Shown piece by piece: positions 20,630 through 30,200 of a stretch of DNA of 64,000 nt. The notes beneath the pieces are model-generated. The model did not search any database, was not told where the DNA came from, and worked only from the letters and a program-made list of their open reading frames with translations. Source of the DNA: Triangularia verruculosa (lineage: Eukaryota; Ascomycota; Sordariomycetes; Sordariales; Podosporaceae). Location of the stretch: contig MU863999.1 of the NCBI GenBank assembly GCA_033296885.1, positions 1 through 64,000 on the forward strand, given 5' to 3'. Position 1 is the first letter of the stretch. Each line of letters opens with the position of its first letter. The translations under genes were made by a program, and so were the position numbers.

Positions 20630-20728
20630 ATGCCGTTGGGCGAACCGTTTGGCTATAGCGTGGCCGATGCCTGACGAGGCACCGGTTACGAGAGTGACTT
20701 TGCCTTTAAGGGGGTATTGTAGTGACAT
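20630..20728 (-). pseudogene. Short-chain dehydrogenase N-terminal fragment
   Basis: From an ATG at 20,728 the minus strand encodes MSLQYPLKGKVTLVTGASSGIG followed by HAIAKRFAQ. This is the first beta strand, the glycine-rich TGxxxGIG cofactor loop and the first helix of the SDR Rossmann fold. After this the frame runs on to 20,411 but no SDR motif (NNAG, YxxxK) follows in any frame. Either a long unmatched intron follows or, more likely, only the 5' end of a gene is present. Confidence 0.65.
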
Positions 20729-21275
20729 TTTTGGTTTGTGAAAGGTTTACTTGTGACATTGGAAGGTGAGGGAGGTCTGAATGAGATATTTAAGTGATGT
20801 AATCGTAACCCGTAATTACATTGCGTTATAGTTTAAGCGTAATACAGGGGTTAAAGTTACGCAAGTTTGTGATTTGGCGCATACAGCGAATAGTTGGCCA
20901 AAAGTTGCCTTTTCGCCGGCGGCAGCACACGACCACCAACAACGACCTGTAATTGAGCGGCTTGTATGGGTCTCACAGGAGGAACACCAAGATAGATTTA
21001 GGGGGTGTCTGCCAAGAAGCAGTATCCAGGAGAGTGCAGACAACTGCCTTCTTCCAAGTTGTTGGATCTGGGACGGAGAAGGAACAAATCGGGTCTCCGC
21101 TGCGACGCAAACTAAACTGCGACCAGGTTGGCGTTTTTTGACTTTTACATCCTCCAAGCCATCGCGACACTTTTTCTGGGCCCCGGTCCTCCTCGACGTA
21201 GAAACTGCAAAGCGAGAGATCAAGCAAACACCGCGAGCGACAACAAATTGACGACGGCGACGACGGACGGTCTCG
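20729..21275. other. Stretch without a recognisable gene
   Basis: Spacer between the SDR fragment and the transposase remnant. It may include decayed 5' transposon sequence, but no N-terminal helix-turn-helix coding can be read. Confidence 0.4.
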
Positions 21276-21650
21276 ATGTGTAAACCTGCGAACAGCTCGA
21301 GCTACGGCTCTGAGCTCCCAGGCACTGCTGCTGTTGTAATGGATAATACCTCCATCTATCGCTCAGAGAGACTTGAGCAAATGTGCGTCGACGCTGGAGT
21401 AAGACTACTTAAACTGGCACCTTACTCACCAGACATGAATCCGATCGAGGAGCTCTTTGCAGAGATCAAGACATACGTCAAACAGCAACGGCACAACCAC
21501 GCCGATCTCTTTGAGAAGGATTTTGAGACATTCTTAAGGATGTGTGTTGATATTGTGGGGTCTCGGGCTGCGAGCGCTGAAGGTCACTTTCGTCATTCTG
21601 GCATTTCCGTGGAGTACCTTTCTGAGTACTTTCCGCAATACTGGCAATAG
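21276..21650 (+). mobile_element. Tc1/mariner-type transposase C-terminal remnant
   Basis: A 124-codon frame reads AAVVMDNTSIYRSERLEQMC, then LAPYSPDMNPIEELFAEIK. These are the second and third catalytic regions of the DDE superfamily endonuclease of Tc1/mariner transposases: the Asp in VVMDN and the final acidic residue in NPIEELF. The N-terminal DNA-binding part and the first catalytic Asp are missing, and no terminal inverted repeats were found, so it is dead. No internal stops remain, so it is younger than the surrounding RIP-mutated DNA or was protected by being single-copy. Confidence 0.85.
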
Positions 21651-22267
21651 AATTATCATATAAATAGACTACCGTTGTCTAACTCTATGTGTCTACTCTT
21701 AAGTAACCTAGAAGATAGCGAACATTGACTCACTTCTCACCGCCTACGACACCAGCCAGATAGCGTATATTACAGGACACGAAGTGTACACGAAGTGTAT
21801 ACGATAAGACGTATTATAACGGCGATTACGATGGAAGCAATAAACGTCTAGGGTTCTAAAGGTCGACACTAAAAGACACAACATAACGACGACCACGATA
21901 GACAACGACACAAGATTAGGGATCGATACCATTCTTAGGCCTCGATCCCTACGGATTCCTCCTGGGCCGTGCCTTCCTTTTGACCCTCTTCTATAACTAC
22001 TTAGTAGGCAGCTATCACTACATTTACTGCAAAAGCTTTTGACTGTTGATTTCCTTTATTTACCTTCTAATTCCTTAATTACTACCTTTATTTTCCCCCT
22101 CTGCAGCGTGCTGACTTTATCTAACAGCGCTCCCCTCAGCTTATTATTCGACCTTCTCACTTTCAGTTATCCAGTTTATTTTTTCCGGTTTTAATTTCGA
22201 CTTCCACATTAGAAAGCTACGACAATCTTCTTCCTCGCCCCAGTAAGAGGAATATTGAAAATAGCGT
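21651..22267. other. AT-rich stretch without a recognisable gene
   Basis: Transition into low-GC, RIP-like DNA. No domain or structured RNA recognised. Confidence 0.45.
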
Positions 22268-22665
22268 CGCTGTCTAAGGCATACGGACTCTCTGAACTCT
22301 ATATAGCAGCAATCACTAGTAATTTTCGACGAGCAAATAAGATTTTTAAGTTAGAAACAACGGTACAGGAAAGGAAGAAAAAGATTTTAGAAGCTCGTAA
22401 CTGAAAGGGCACTACACCCCTTATAACCGCTACCCTTTACGGTCAGTTCGAAACCGCAAGGCTACTATTAAGACACGGCGCTTCGAGAAAGGCCCGAGAT
22501 TACTAAGGCCATATAGCCCGGGACTATATAAGAAGTTCTTTATTCCGCGCAAAGCTTAGAATCTATTAAAAGCTTAGGCTTACTCTGGTATCGAAAAGTT
22601 AATAACGAAAACTCTTAGTGATTCTAAGAAATCCCGCTGCTTTACGGTCCTAGTATACCAATTTT
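22268..22665 (+). pseudogene. RIP-mutated ankyrin-repeat gene remnant
   Basis: One frame reads AYGLSELYIAAI..., KILEARN, stop, KGTTPLITATLYGQFETARLLLRHGASRKARDY, stop, GHIARDYIRSSLFRAKLRIY. This is an ankyrin unit of a common fungal type followed by a conserved basic helix. The in-frame stops fit Gln or Trp codons altered by transitions. It ends 30 bp before an LTR fragment. The remnant is unrelated in detail to the ankyrin units of the HET gene at 15.8 kb. Confidence 0.7.
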
Positions 22666-22693
22666 ATATCTCTATTCTATTTTCCTAACTAAT

Positions 22694-22805
22694 TATGACG
22701 AACCCCTGTACAGAACCTCTAAAAAGGATACTCGGTTGAAGGCTACTTCTAACAATTGGTTCGGTGCAGCTAAACAGTACACAACAATGGCTTGTCTCAA
22801 TTACA
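22694..22805 (-). repeat. LTR fragment (U5/R end only)
   Basis: About 110 bp matching the GACGAACCCCTGTACAGAACC end of the chromovirus LTRs. Similarity stops after the CACAACAA block. The strand given is the sense of the element family. Confidence 0.85.
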
Positions 22806-22816
22806 ATAACGTATAT

Positions 22817-22867
22817 TATAAGCGAGTGACCCATATAAGCGAGTGACCCATATAAGCGAGTGACCCA
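22817..22867. repeat. Three perfect 17-bp tandem repeats
   Basis: TATAAGCGAGTGACCCA is repeated three times without a mismatch. The flanking GTGACCCACGTCAAAATC suggests a transposon terminus, but no partner end was found. Confidence 0.85.
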
Positions 22868-23034
22868 CGTCAAAATCTATACATAACCCTGAAAACACAA
22901 GCTCGTTAAAATCACTAAACATTAATAGAATTCTTTCTAATTTTAAAGATTGCTTCCTAATGCTCGATATTAAAATAGAAGTATAAGAACATTTGCTAAC
23001 TAAGTTAATTTTGAGCTAGAGAATAGTGTTAAAG

Positions 23035-23125
23035 TACAGCACTTATTTGTGGACTTTACAGTGTATCTAAGCCTGTAACCTATAAAGCCTATAATAACTA
23101 ATGGCTTAGAATCACAGTACTTACT
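23035..23125. repeat. Small palindromic dispersed repeat, copy 2
   Basis: Inverted copy of 1,770-1,855, beginning GTACAGCACTTATTTGTGG and ending AGAATCACAGTACTTACT. It retains the internal CTAAGCC / GGCTTAG palindrome. Confidence 0.6.
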
Positions 23126-23516
23126 AACGCTCTGCCGTGGTAATTACAATAAGCTTTCAGACCTCCGAACGGACCTCCGATTCAACCTGGAGATCCGTAT
23201 AGTTAGCGCCCAGAGTTCTAGACACTTAGCGTATGGCAACGGAGAAAAGATTGGGGGAGGAATACGGAGCCGAAGATCTATAAGAGGCTTGCCCTCAGGA
23301 TTGTTTACTGTAATATTTTCTTGCCTGATAAGTCAATTCAATATACTGGTTCACCACATCTTTTAGTGCCTCACAAGTCTATATTACTGTGATCACCTTA
23401 TATATTGTAGGGCGCCGTCCCTGTGATTGATCTTCCTTCAGTGCCTAGTTACTGTCGTAGGCTGCAGATATAGCCTCCTTCATTTTGAGTACACTGCGCC
23501 AATCCTCGGTTCCCAG

Positions 23517-23594
23517 CGCAGGTCTACATTATACAGACCTGCGAGACACCATATCCTTGGTCCCCAGCGCAGGCCTACATTACACAGGCCTGCG
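23517..23594. repeat. Tandem pair of hairpins
   Basis: Two units 51 bp apart each form a 9-bp perfect stem with a 9-nt loop: CGCAGGTCT / AGACCTGCG at 23,517-23,543 and CGCAGGCCT / AGGCCTGCG at 23,568-23,594. The units differ by a paired change that preserves the stem. Confidence 0.75.
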
Positions 23595-23762
23595 AGACAC
23601 CTATTTCAACAAATAGTTTGGTAAAGATAGGATTAGCTAGGATTAAGATTAATTACACTTTAGCCTCAACGACTTATCTAAACATAATCAGTAAAGTTGT
23701 ATCTTAATTCCAATAGACTAAATAAGCTAGTTTCGAAGTTATAGAGAATTTTATTAATGTTT

Positions 23763-24154
23763 TGTGACGAACCCCTGTACAGAACCTCTGAAAGGGATAC
23801 TCGGTTGAAGGCTACTTCTAATAATTAGTTCGGTGCAGCTAAACAGTGCACAACAAGGTATCTCAATGTAAACACAAGATACCGTGAATACAAGCTGTGA
23901 TTACATACTGCGGAACTATCTACAAGCTATCTAGTTCCTCCGTATATATAGACCTGTAGATCACCCGGATCACGTTCCCTAAAGGTAATCTGGATCACCT
24001 TTCCTTCCTATAGCTTACTATGCTTACCGTAATCCTGTCGCTCCGCTCACCGGGATCACCGTGGAGCCTACCGCTCCACTCCCGATTGGTCCGTAATGAT
24101 TGGCTAAGAGCGCCCCGTGCCCCAAGCGTTAGTTCTTCATCAACGGTTGTGACA
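23763..24154 (-). repeat. Solo LTR, third U3 variant
   Basis: Starts TGTGACGAACCCC and ends TTGTGACA. The first 190 bp match the other LTRs up to TATATATAGACC; the rest (U3) resembles neither the E1/E2 type nor, beyond short GGATCACC phrases, the E3 type. I see no matching 5-bp flanking duplication and no internal element DNA attached. Confidence 0.7.
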
Positions 24155-24785
24155 CGTTCCTTTAAGTAGGAGCCTATATATCCCTGCGCATTAGCCAACT
24201 ACTTTATATTTTAATTATACCTTTACGTTATTTACTGCTGCTTCTCTTCTCCTTATCTGACTTACTCTTAACTATTCCTAACTCTGCTACTCTCACATTT
24301 ATTAACGTTTATTGCCTGCTTTATACTAGCTAACATATTTAAAGTTCGCGGCCTTTAAGCTAAGAAGTAAATCAGTTCTTACATCGGTAAGAATTATACG
24401 ACTATACTCCCGATAGCTCCATTTTCTTCTATAAAAAGTCAGAAGTTATATGATTATCGGCAATACCGATAAGAATAGAATCCTTAGTAATGCAAATGTA
24501 AATTCTGCCTTCTAAATAGGTCTCTTAGCGCTTCCTCCTTTCCCTCTACTTATATTTTCAGCTTAATATACTGGCCAGTAGTTTTAAAGGAAGTAGGCCG
24601 AAGGCGGTGCGCCTTACAACTGCTCCGTTTACATAGTGCTATAGATTTATAGCCATTAAAGTTTAACGCTCCTTATCCTTTAAGGTTAGTATACGCTTAT
24701 TAAATTAATCCACTAGGTGCCTCTACTGTTCTTTAATATATATTCCTTTACTAAAGGGACAGCAAAATAGAAACTCAAGCAACGG
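24155..24785. other. AT-rich stretch left of the nested insertion
   Basis: No gene. Strongly RIP-like composition. The last five bases (AACGG) are the target-site duplication of the 22.8-kb insertion that follows. Confidence 0.5.
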
Positions 24786-25185
24786 TGTGACGAACCCCTG
24801 TACAGAACCTCTGAAAGGGATACTCGGTTGAAGGCAACTTCTGACAATTGGCTCAGTGCAGCTAAACAGTGCACAATAAGATATCTTAATGTAAATATAA
24901 GATACCGTGAATATAAACTGTGATTGTATATTGCGGAACTATCTATAAGCTATCTAGTTCCTCCGTATATATAGACCTAATGCCAAGACCTAGATCATTC
25001 TATTACTCCTCGGATTATAACTAATTCTTAAGGATTATAAGTGATTCCTAGGAATCACTTATGATTTCTTTATGTCCCGGATGATCCACCTCTTATTGGT
25101 CTATCCTCCTTTCCTCTAATTAGCTACTATACCTCCTCTTTTTTATTAGTTATTCCTTTCGGATATCTATATTATATTTGTAATA
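24786..25185 (-). repeat. E2 3' LTR
   Basis: 400 bp, from TGTGACGAACCCC to TTTGTAATA, the latter a mutated TTCGTGACA. It pairs with the split LTR 39,506-39,781 plus 47,467-47,590 (also 400 bp). The central block contains TATATATA. Confidence 0.9.
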
Positions 25186-25206
25186 CGATACCCCCCTTTT
25201 TAGGTC
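25186..25206 (-). promoter_or_regulatory. E2 polypurine tract next to the 3' LTR
   Basis: On the element's sense strand a purine run (AAAAAGGGGGG) ends a few bases before the 3' LTR, the expected plus-strand priming site. Confidence 0.65.
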
Positions 25207-25296
25207 GATGTTTCGGCGACCCTATTTAAAACCTTTTACTAATAACTAACCTTATTTACTATAAGTCCTTTTCTTTATTTTTTCTCTACTACTATA

Positions 25297-25940
25297 ATAT
25301 CTAACTGCATAAGTAAATCCAAACGCTTACCGACGTTAATCCGTTTCGATTTCGTAACGAGAATTCTACGTTGTTCTTTCGAAATGTCCACTCTTTATTC
25401 TGTTTACGTTACCTGTAACCTTTTTTACATTATATTACCCACTAAATCCTTTCGTTATTTTAAGTACGTTCGTCGCGGTTTTTCTCGCTGCGACGTCCTT
25501 AGGATTACCCCTTGTTAATTATCTTATATTATTTTGCAATATAACGCTGTAAAGGCGGAGCTTAAGTTAATAGAAACGTAAATTAAGACTACCGTTGAGA
25601 ATATCCGTTGTATTCGAGAATAGATTAAGGTTAAGGCCGAAGTTACGAATAAGAAAGTTCGGCGCCTACGAAAATAGAAAAAAATATGGTTCGAGAAAAT
25701 ATTGCGGGTTATATCCCGGGGTCTTAATACCGTAAAGGAGCTAGAAGAATTGGAGCGCTAAGAGACCGCTAATAAAGTCGCCTCTTTTACCCCTAACTTG
25801 TCCTTCGACTAGTCCTTTATCCCCCCGGATTAATTAATCCAAGATTCCGCTGGTGCAGATATTAGTCCCGTAGGCGACCTAGACCCCTACGCCTTCCCTG
25901 GTTTTCCTCTAATCCCGACGGCTGGTTTTTCGCGGTATTC
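25297..25940 (+). pseudogene. E2 antisense accessory ORF (Cys-rich, coiled-coil), RIP-degraded
   Basis: Runs opposite to gag-pol. The probable start is an ATG mutated to ATA at 25,297. In frame there is FKYVRRGFSRCDVL (former CxxC-x6-C segment), then a charged helix, then KKVRRLRK, a transition-type stop, KKIWFEKILRVISRGLNTVKELEELER, and a Pro/Asp-rich tail (DLDPYAFPGFPLIPTAGF). E1 is inserted at the tail. It is aligned with the E1 copy at 26,451-27,108 and has the same layout as the E3 copy. No known domain was recognised; Cys pairs plus a basic coiled coil suggest nucleic-acid binding, which is inference. Confidence 0.75.
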
Positions 25941-25945
25941 CCCAC

Positions 25946-26342
25946 TGTGACGAACCCCTGTACAGAACCTCTGAAAGGGATACTCGGTTAAAGGCAACTT
26001 CTGACAATTGGTTCGGTGCAGCTAAACAGTGCACAACAAGATGTCTCAATGTAAACACAAGATCCCGTAAATATAAGCTGTAATTGTATACTGCGGAACT
26101 ATCTACAAGCTATCTAGTTCCTCCGTATATATAGACCTATTGCCAAGACCCGGATCATTCTATCCTTCGAGAATTATGGCTAACTCCCGAGGATCATAAT
26201 AATTCCCAGGAATCATTTATGATTCCTCGTATCCCGGATAATCCTCTTCCTATTAGTCTATCCTCCTTTCCTTTAATTAACTACCGTACCTCCTCTTTCC
26301 TATTGGTTATTCTCCTCGGGTATCCACATCATATTCGTAATA
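25946..26342 (-). repeat. E1 3' LTR
   Basis: 397 bp, TGTGACGAACCCC to TTCGTAATA as read on the plus strand. On the sense strand three CCAAT boxes lie in U3 upstream of the TATA-like block. Confidence 0.93.
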
Positions 26343-26362
26343 CGATACTCCCCCTCCTAGGT
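26343..26362 (-). promoter_or_regulatory. E1 polypurine tract
   Basis: On the sense strand AGGAGGGGGAG lies immediately upstream of the 3' LTR. Confidence 0.7.
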
Positions 26363-26450
26363 CGACGTCCCGACGACCTTATTTAAAACCTTTTACCAAC
26401 AACCATCCTTTCCTAATATAAGTCCTCCTCTTTATCTTTTCACCGCTATA

Positions 26451-27108
26451 ATATCTAACTGCGTAAGTAAACCTAAACGTTCGATAACGTTAACTCGTAT
26501 CGATTTTACAACGAAAATACTACGTCGTCCTTTCGCTATACTAACCCCTTGTTCTACTTGTTCTACTCGTAATCTTCCTTATATTGTATCGCCCTCCGAG
26601 TCCTCCCGTTACTTTAAGTATATCCGTCGAGCTCTTTTGCCTTACGATGTTCTTAAAGTAACTCCTCGTTAATTATCCTATATTATCTTTTAATACGACG
26701 CTATAGAGGCGGAGCTCGAGCTTATTAAAGAATAAACGGAAGTTGCCGCTATAAATATCCGTTATATTTAGGAAGAGGCTGAAGTTGCGAACGAGAAGGT
26801 TCGGCGTTTATGTAAATAAAAGAAAATATAATGCGAGAAAATATCGCGGATTATATCCCGGGATTTTAATACCGTAGAAGAATTGGAAGAGCTAGAGCGT
26901 TAGGAGGTTGCTAGTAAAATCGCTTCCCTACCTCCGTTAGACCCCTCCTTCGACTAGGCCTCTATACCGTTAGACTAATTAGGCTAAGACTTTCCCGGTA
27001 GGTTCGTCGATCTTATAAATAACTTGGCTCTTAGTCTATTACTAGGCTTACCTCCTCTAGCCTCTTAAAGTTCCTCCGATAGAATCCTTCTAACCTCTCC
27101 GGGTAATT
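26451..27108 (+). pseudogene. E1 antisense accessory ORF (Cys-rich, coiled-coil), RIP-degraded
   Basis: Probable start ATA (former ATG) at 26,451, about 75 bp after a TATTTAAA box just inside the LTR. The frame keeps an intact first Cys pair (PCSTCSTR at about 26,546), a second segment whose cysteines became Tyr (SSRYFKYIRRALLPYDVL), an acidic/basic helix (AIEAELELIKE), NEKVRRLCK, EKISRIISRDFNTVEELEELER and a Leu/Pro-rich tail. Five or more stops fit Gln/Trp codons hit by RIP, and no frameshift is needed over 220 codons. That argues it was a real protein-coding gene when the element arrived. It is transcribed toward pol, away from the LTR. Confidence 0.78.
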
Positions 27109-27152
27109 AAGGTTTATGGTGCTAGTTATAGGTAGGTTTTTGGGTCTCTGTT

Positions 27153-27222
27153 AACTTTGTAGTATAGTGTATAGTACGTTGATTATTATGTCGGAGGTGC
27201 GGGTTTGATTTCCGTCGAAGTT
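27153..27222 (+). other. tRNA-like sequence in E1
   Basis: 70 nt fold as a cloverleaf: acceptor AACTTTG / CGAAGTT (with G-U pairs), D arm GTAT...GTAC, T arm with loop TTTGATT, and an anticodon stem closing only a six-base loop. B-box-like GGGTTTGATTTCC and A-box-like TAGTATAGTGTATAGTACG are present. The same structure is conserved in E2 and E3. It has the orientation of the accessory ORF. Confidence 0.65.
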
Positions 27223-27229
27223 ATCTATA

Positions 27230-30200
27230 TTCTAGGTTCAGGAATACCTTTCCTGACCCTAGGGTACGCTCTTTTTATTTAGGTCGGTCTAGGTATTATT
27301 AGTAGAATTCTTTTAATTTATTAGGGTAGTTTAGATTCCCTATTAATTCCTACGAATTATCTGTAGCTAAATAACCTAACTAATTAATTAAGTATTTTAA
27401 TTACCTTTAATTAATCTGTAAATCCAGTACTTCTTTTATATTATATTCTTTTTCTTCGTCTTCCGCTACCTTTAGAGTATTGGTCTTACTTACTGGTAAT
27501 ATAGGTTCCAAAAGTGAGATGTAAAAGGTATATAATTATAGGCGTATCGTATTAGGTAGCTCTAGCTTATACGCCGTCTTTAATATCTTCTTTTTAACCT
27601 TAAATAATCCTACTCGCCTATAGTCTAATTTTTTACTTAATCTCTTTATATATAAGTTACGTATTAATAAAAACATTTTATCCCCTCTCTTTAAGCGAAG
27701 TCCTTTAAGCCGTTTAATATTATAGTATTTATGTATATGTTCTTAAATAAATTCGAATTCTTTTTTAAGTTTAGCGTATAGTATATATAATTTTCCTACT
27801 TTTACTACCGCCCTAGGCACCTTTACCTTTAGTCCTTACTATAGATCTACCTTAAAACCGTAGTTTGCGAAAAATAGTATAACCTTTATTATTTCCGTAA
27901 ATACCGTATTATATACGAATTATGCCGCTAGTAAAAGTTTAACCTAGTTATCCTATTTGAAATTAATATAGTTTCGAAAGTATTATTTAATAATTTAGTT
28001 AAGTCTCTCCGTTTAGCCGTCTATCTATAGGTAATATACCGACGATGCTTTACTTTTTACTTTTATTTATTCTATTAAAGCCTTCTAAAACTTCGATATA
28101 AATTTAGTATTATAATCCGTAATAAATTCCCTTAGCTATATATATATTACTATAACGTTCCGAAATACTATATCCGCTAATTGCTTCGCCGTTTAAGTCT
28201 CTTTATAAAGCAGGAAATACGCCTACTTAATAAGCCTATCGACTACCGTTAAGATATTATTATATTTAATACTTATAGTTATATCCTTAGATTTTAATAG
28301 TTTAATAATAAAGTTTATCGATACTGAACTCTATAGTTACTCTATTATTAATAATAGTTTTAAAAATCCGTATAATTTATACCTCTTTACTCTTATTCTT
28401 CTATAAAGGTTATACTCCCGTAGTATTTCCTTTATATCCTTTCTTAATCCTAGTTAATTAAAGTATTATTTAATCTTCTCCGTCGTTTTAATTACTTCTA
28501 TATATCCCCCGAACTTCGACTTGTAGATCTCTTAAATTAGGGTCTTCCGTAGGTCTAGGTCGACGTAAACTTTATTATTATACTAAAGCCAGTAGTAATC
28601 GTTCTTCTAAATCCTTAATAATTCTAACTTTACCTATTACTTCTAATTATTACCGTCGATATAACCTTAATACTTATAGGTAGTGGATTCTTCTCGGTAT
28701 ATTATATAATACTCGGCCTACTATTAAAGCGGATATTTAAGTGTACCTTCTATTATTTCTTATAATAAAGGTAGTAACTCCTCTCCTACCTTCTTTTCGT
28801 AATAATCCGCCCTTTTATTTAAAGTATCCGCTCTTATATTCTTAAACCCTTTCTTATAGTAGATTTAGAAATTAAATTCTAATAAAAATTCTAATTACTT
28901 ACCTTACTTAACGTTAAAGACCTTAATAATAATAAAATACTTTAAATTCTTATAATCCGTATAAACCTAAACCTCGTAATTAATACCGCTAAAGTATAAT
29001 CTCTACTCCTCGAAGACCTTAATAATAATAAACAGCTTTTTATTATAAATAAAGTAATTCTTATATAACCCTTTTAATTTCTTCGAAAAGAATACTACTA
29101 GGTATAATTTCCTATTTTCGTTTCGTTATTTTAGCTACCCTCCGATAATGTAGTCGGAAGTATTTATCTCGACTTTAAAGGGTCGTTTTAGGTCGGGGAG
29201 CTTAAGTATTAGGTCCGCTATAATAGCGTTTTTAATAACTTAAAAAACCTCCTCCTACTTCTTTTCCCACTTAAATTCGGCGTCCTTTTTAGTAAGGTCG
29301 TTTAGTAGCTTCGCTATAGCGCTATAGTTCCGTATAAATATCCGATAGAAGTTCGTAAATCTTAGAAACTTTTAAACCTTTATCTTTAGCTATTCGGCCG
29401 TTTTTATTTATAGTCTCGGCTAGTTCTTAACTACCGTAATTTTCCCTAGTTTTATTCGCACCTCTTTTAATAAAATAAAATACCCTAAATAAACCGTTTT
29501 TTATATATAGAACTCGCTTTTATCCTTATTAACCGATAATCCGGCTCCGTATAGTACGTTTAAAATCTTTTTAACGTACTTTTTATATTCCTTTAGAGTA
29601 CGTAAGTAGATAAGAATATCGTCGAGGTAGTAAACTACTATTTTATCGAAGTATTAGCGAATTATATAATTAACGAGGACTTAAAAAGTCGCTGGTATAT
29701 TTATAAACCTAAACGGTATAATAAGGTATTTAAAATATCCGTAAAGTATGCGAAAAGCTATCTTTTATTCGTCTCCTTCCTTAATTCGTATATATATATA
29801 CCCGATTAGTATATTAAGTTTAGTAAACTATTATACTTTTAATAGTTAACTTTTTAGCTGTAAAATTAATAGTAGTAGGTAACCGTTCTTTACTATCTCC
29901 TAATTTAATTGTCGATAATCTATATATAATTGTGGGCTTCCGTTCTTTTTTAGTACGAAGAAAATAAAATATCTAGTTAATAATGTAAATACTTTAATAT
30001 ATCTTTTTTTAATATTTTCGTTTAAATACTTCTATAACTCCTTACTTTACTTATCGTTAATATAGTAAACCTAGAAGAGCTTAAGTTTCGCTCTTTTTTT
30101 AAACTTAATCTTATAGTCCTATAGTCCCCTCTCAGGTAAACCTTAAAGGTATTTTACCGTAAATACCGGATACCTCCGGTATTCCACCGGTACCTCTTTC

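Noticed and set aside
23517..23594. CRISPR-like repeat array
   Set aside because: Only two palindromic units, in a eukaryotic transposon context, with no spacer pattern.
23758..24159. Target-site duplication around the solo LTR at 23,763
   Set aside because: Flanking pentamers (TGTTT and CGTTC) do not match, so the insertion history is unclear.
27153..27222. Functional tRNA gene in E1, E2 and E3
   Set aside because: The anticodon loop has six bases in all copies and no standard U33-anticodon-purine37 arrangement. Called tRNA-like only.
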